From positions 3,923,501 through 3,987,500 of the forward strand of contig NC_083519.1 of the NCBI RefSeq assembly GCF_032362555.1: a stretch of 64,000 nt of DNA, written 5' to 3'. Numbering within the stretch: the first letter of the stretch is position 1; each line of letters begins with the position of its first letter. This document shows, one piece after another, positions 62,226 to 64,000 of the stretch. A program made the translations under genes and the position numbers. Below the pieces are notes generated by a model, which made no database searches, was not told where the DNA came from, and was given only the letters and a program-made list of their open reading frames with translations. Origin of the DNA: Amyelois transitella. Taxonomy: Eukaryota; Arthropoda; Insecta; Lepidoptera; Pyralidae.

Positions 62226-62796
62226 ATCTATACTAATATTATAAAGCTGAAAAGTTTGTTTGTTTAAATGTGCTAAACTCAGGAACTACTGGTTCGAATT
62301 GAAAAATTCTTTTTGCGTCGAATAGACTGTAGCGGGTATTATAAAATTTGTACTATTGTTAATATTTAAAGATTTTTAATATTTGTAAATTATTTTGTAT
62401 TTAAGTTTCTGCTGAGTCCGGCCCCTAGAATACGGTCCTGTCCTTAATGGAATATCTAGCGCCCGGCAATTAGAAATCGCGGATTCTATGAATTTCGTTG
62501 CGTTTTTGTTTCTTTTCACATTTTTTCATTCAATATATTTTAAGTTAGTGTTTTGTTAAAATAACAACCAATATATGTTTATTTTATAAATCGTATTTTT
62601 CTCTACATTATTCCCAAGTTGCTATAAGACCATTTATCGAGGAAGGCTTTAGGCTATATAAAGTCACGCTGCAACTATAAGGAGCAAAGAAATAATGAAA
62701 AAAGGTAAAAACACGGGGAAAATTTTTGAAGCCCTCAAGGCTTCAATTATGCCCAAAATAACTATTCCATGCGGACGAAGTCGCGAGCACTGCTAG
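62226..62796 (+). mobile_element. Helitron-like element with internal insertion
   Basis: It starts ATCTATACTAATATTATAAA and passes GGAACTACTGGTTCGAATTG and CCATTTATCGAGGAAGGCTT. It ends GCGGACGAAGTCGCGAGCAC then TGCTAGT, the conserved lepidopteran layout. Unrelated DNA (about 62330-62625) interrupts it between AATAGAC and ACCATTTATCG. Confidence 0.8.
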
Positions 62797-63931
62797 TATA
62801 ATTGTAAAATTCAAGCAAGTTTCAAATTGTGTTAATGTTTTTGTTTATTGCGTTTATAAAATCACGCCTGTTTCGGACAGGGACAGACAGAGACTTGATA
62901 TACAACGCAGAAGCTAATATAAAAGGAAAGAAATGGAGTGGTACATTCAGCTACGTTACCTCTATTCAGCTCTAGAAATTAATTGACAAATAATTATATT
63001 TATCAGAATACAGCATTCATGTTGACTTATTAATTAAATTTATTGTATCGTCTATTTTTTTTTTTAAGTACTTTTTGTTATAGCAGCAAGGGAAAATTTT
63101 CAGCTTTCTTGCTATCACTGTTTATGAGATACATCCTGGTGACAGATAGACAGACAGACAGAGCGACAGACGGACAGACTAAAGGATTACATATTGTTCC
63201 GATTTCTTAGAGTATAGTTTATAAGATGATTGCACTTTTGATATTAATTGAACGAAGGTGACATAGCATTTGGTATGTCAAATGGCTGTCCTCTAGTGCC
63301 GATGAAACAGCCATTCATGATATTATTAAAAATAATACGGTTATTTCTAATTGTTAGTGTTCCCGTAGGAATTTAAAATTTTTTGTGTGTTTTTGTATAC
63401 AGAATACCAACATACTTTCCATTATGGCTATGGCTATTTCCCACAGAAGACTATGAATTCCCACTTGCTATGATCCTTCTATACCTCTTTAGCAACCTCT
63501 ACACCCGTGATAAATGAGGAGGTATTTGGTCTTTTCATAAATTCTCGACGATTATGATAAAGTACTTCTAACATCTTCCCTTTATAAGTCTTCTTTTTTG
63601 TAAGTTAATAAACCCACACGAACCTCATAATGACACACTGATAATTCCTGATTTCTTTTTTATCTATAGAGAAGATAATATTATCTAAAGTAAGCTGCTT
63701 ATATGTTTTTTACAACAAATTGTCATAAAGATGATTATTATCAATTTAATTGAATACACTGTCATTATAAAATTAATATAATTCTTTTTTGCCTAAAAAA
63801 TAAGTAATTTAAATAAAATAAAATTGAAGAAAAACAATGGCTGGTTCGGTTGTTGGCTTGGTTTTGCTCTTTTAAAACTACATTTTTTAATAATATTTTC
63901 CTTTTCTACATATACTACTAATAAATATGTG

Positions 63932-64000
63932 ACGGCCTCTGTGGCGCAGCGGCAGTACGCTTGTCTGTGACACCGGAGGTCCCGGGTTCGAATACCGGCC
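63932..64000 (+). repeat. tRNA-derived SINE (R4) head, cut by window end
   Basis: GGCCTCTGTGGCGCAGCGGC opens a copy of the element at 56130-56405, with A box, B box (GGTTCGAATAC) and T-stem present up to the last base. It is incomplete only because the window ends. Confidence 0.85.

Larger units (their letters stand above)
61414..64000. other. Gene-free right end
   Basis: No gene is supported. Contents are a 28-bp-arm hairpin (61947-62006), a Helitron-like element (62226-62796) split by about 300 bp of other DNA, and a tRNA-derived SINE head running off the window at 63932. Confidence 0.55.

Overview
The window looks like moth (ditrysian Lepidoptera) nuclear DNA. It is AT-rich, packed with short non-autonomous repeats of lepidopteran type, and its genes have small exons, GT-AG introns and TATA/initiator promoters. 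I infer the order from gene families and repeat style; I cannot name a species. All splice models were built by eye from splice signals and comparison between copies.

Layout. Bases 1-21,000 are almost gene-free: SINE-like repeats, RTE-type LINE tails and Helitron-like ends. The one exception is a possible first coding exon on the minus strand (3643-3766). An intronless acid lipase follows on the plus strand (21431-22669). Then come three odorant receptor (OR) genes on the plus strand, here called OR-A (23998-27090), OR-B (33501-37179) and OR-C (39789-43885). Each has seven coding exons with the same intron phases. The last part holds three complete pancreatic-lipase-family genes on the minus strand: L2 (44294-47755), L3 (50632-54416) and L4 (58314-61287). 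Each has six coding exons, a signal peptide and a full Ser/Asp/His triad. A truncated copy, L1, lies at 37604-39459.

The main event is a tandem duplication of about 6.3 kb. One unit (about 33211-39459) holds OR-B and the 3' end of a lipase gene. The next unit (about 39460-45610) holds OR-C and the matching part of L2. The junction cut the lipase inside exon 5, leaving the L1 fragment and fusing it to the 5' flank of OR-C. OR-B and OR-C differ at about 12 of 385 residues. Insertions present in one unit and missing from the other give matched filled and empty sites for a hAT-like MITE, a Helitron-like element, a SINE-like repeat and an RTE-like LINE. The LINE sits directly after a splice donor, which it left intact.

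The ORs are membrane chemoreceptors. The minus-strand lipases look like secreted, probably digestive enzymes with a shared compact promoter. OR-C and L2 are convergent, with stop codons about 410 bp apart; I see no evidence that the two families act in one pathway.
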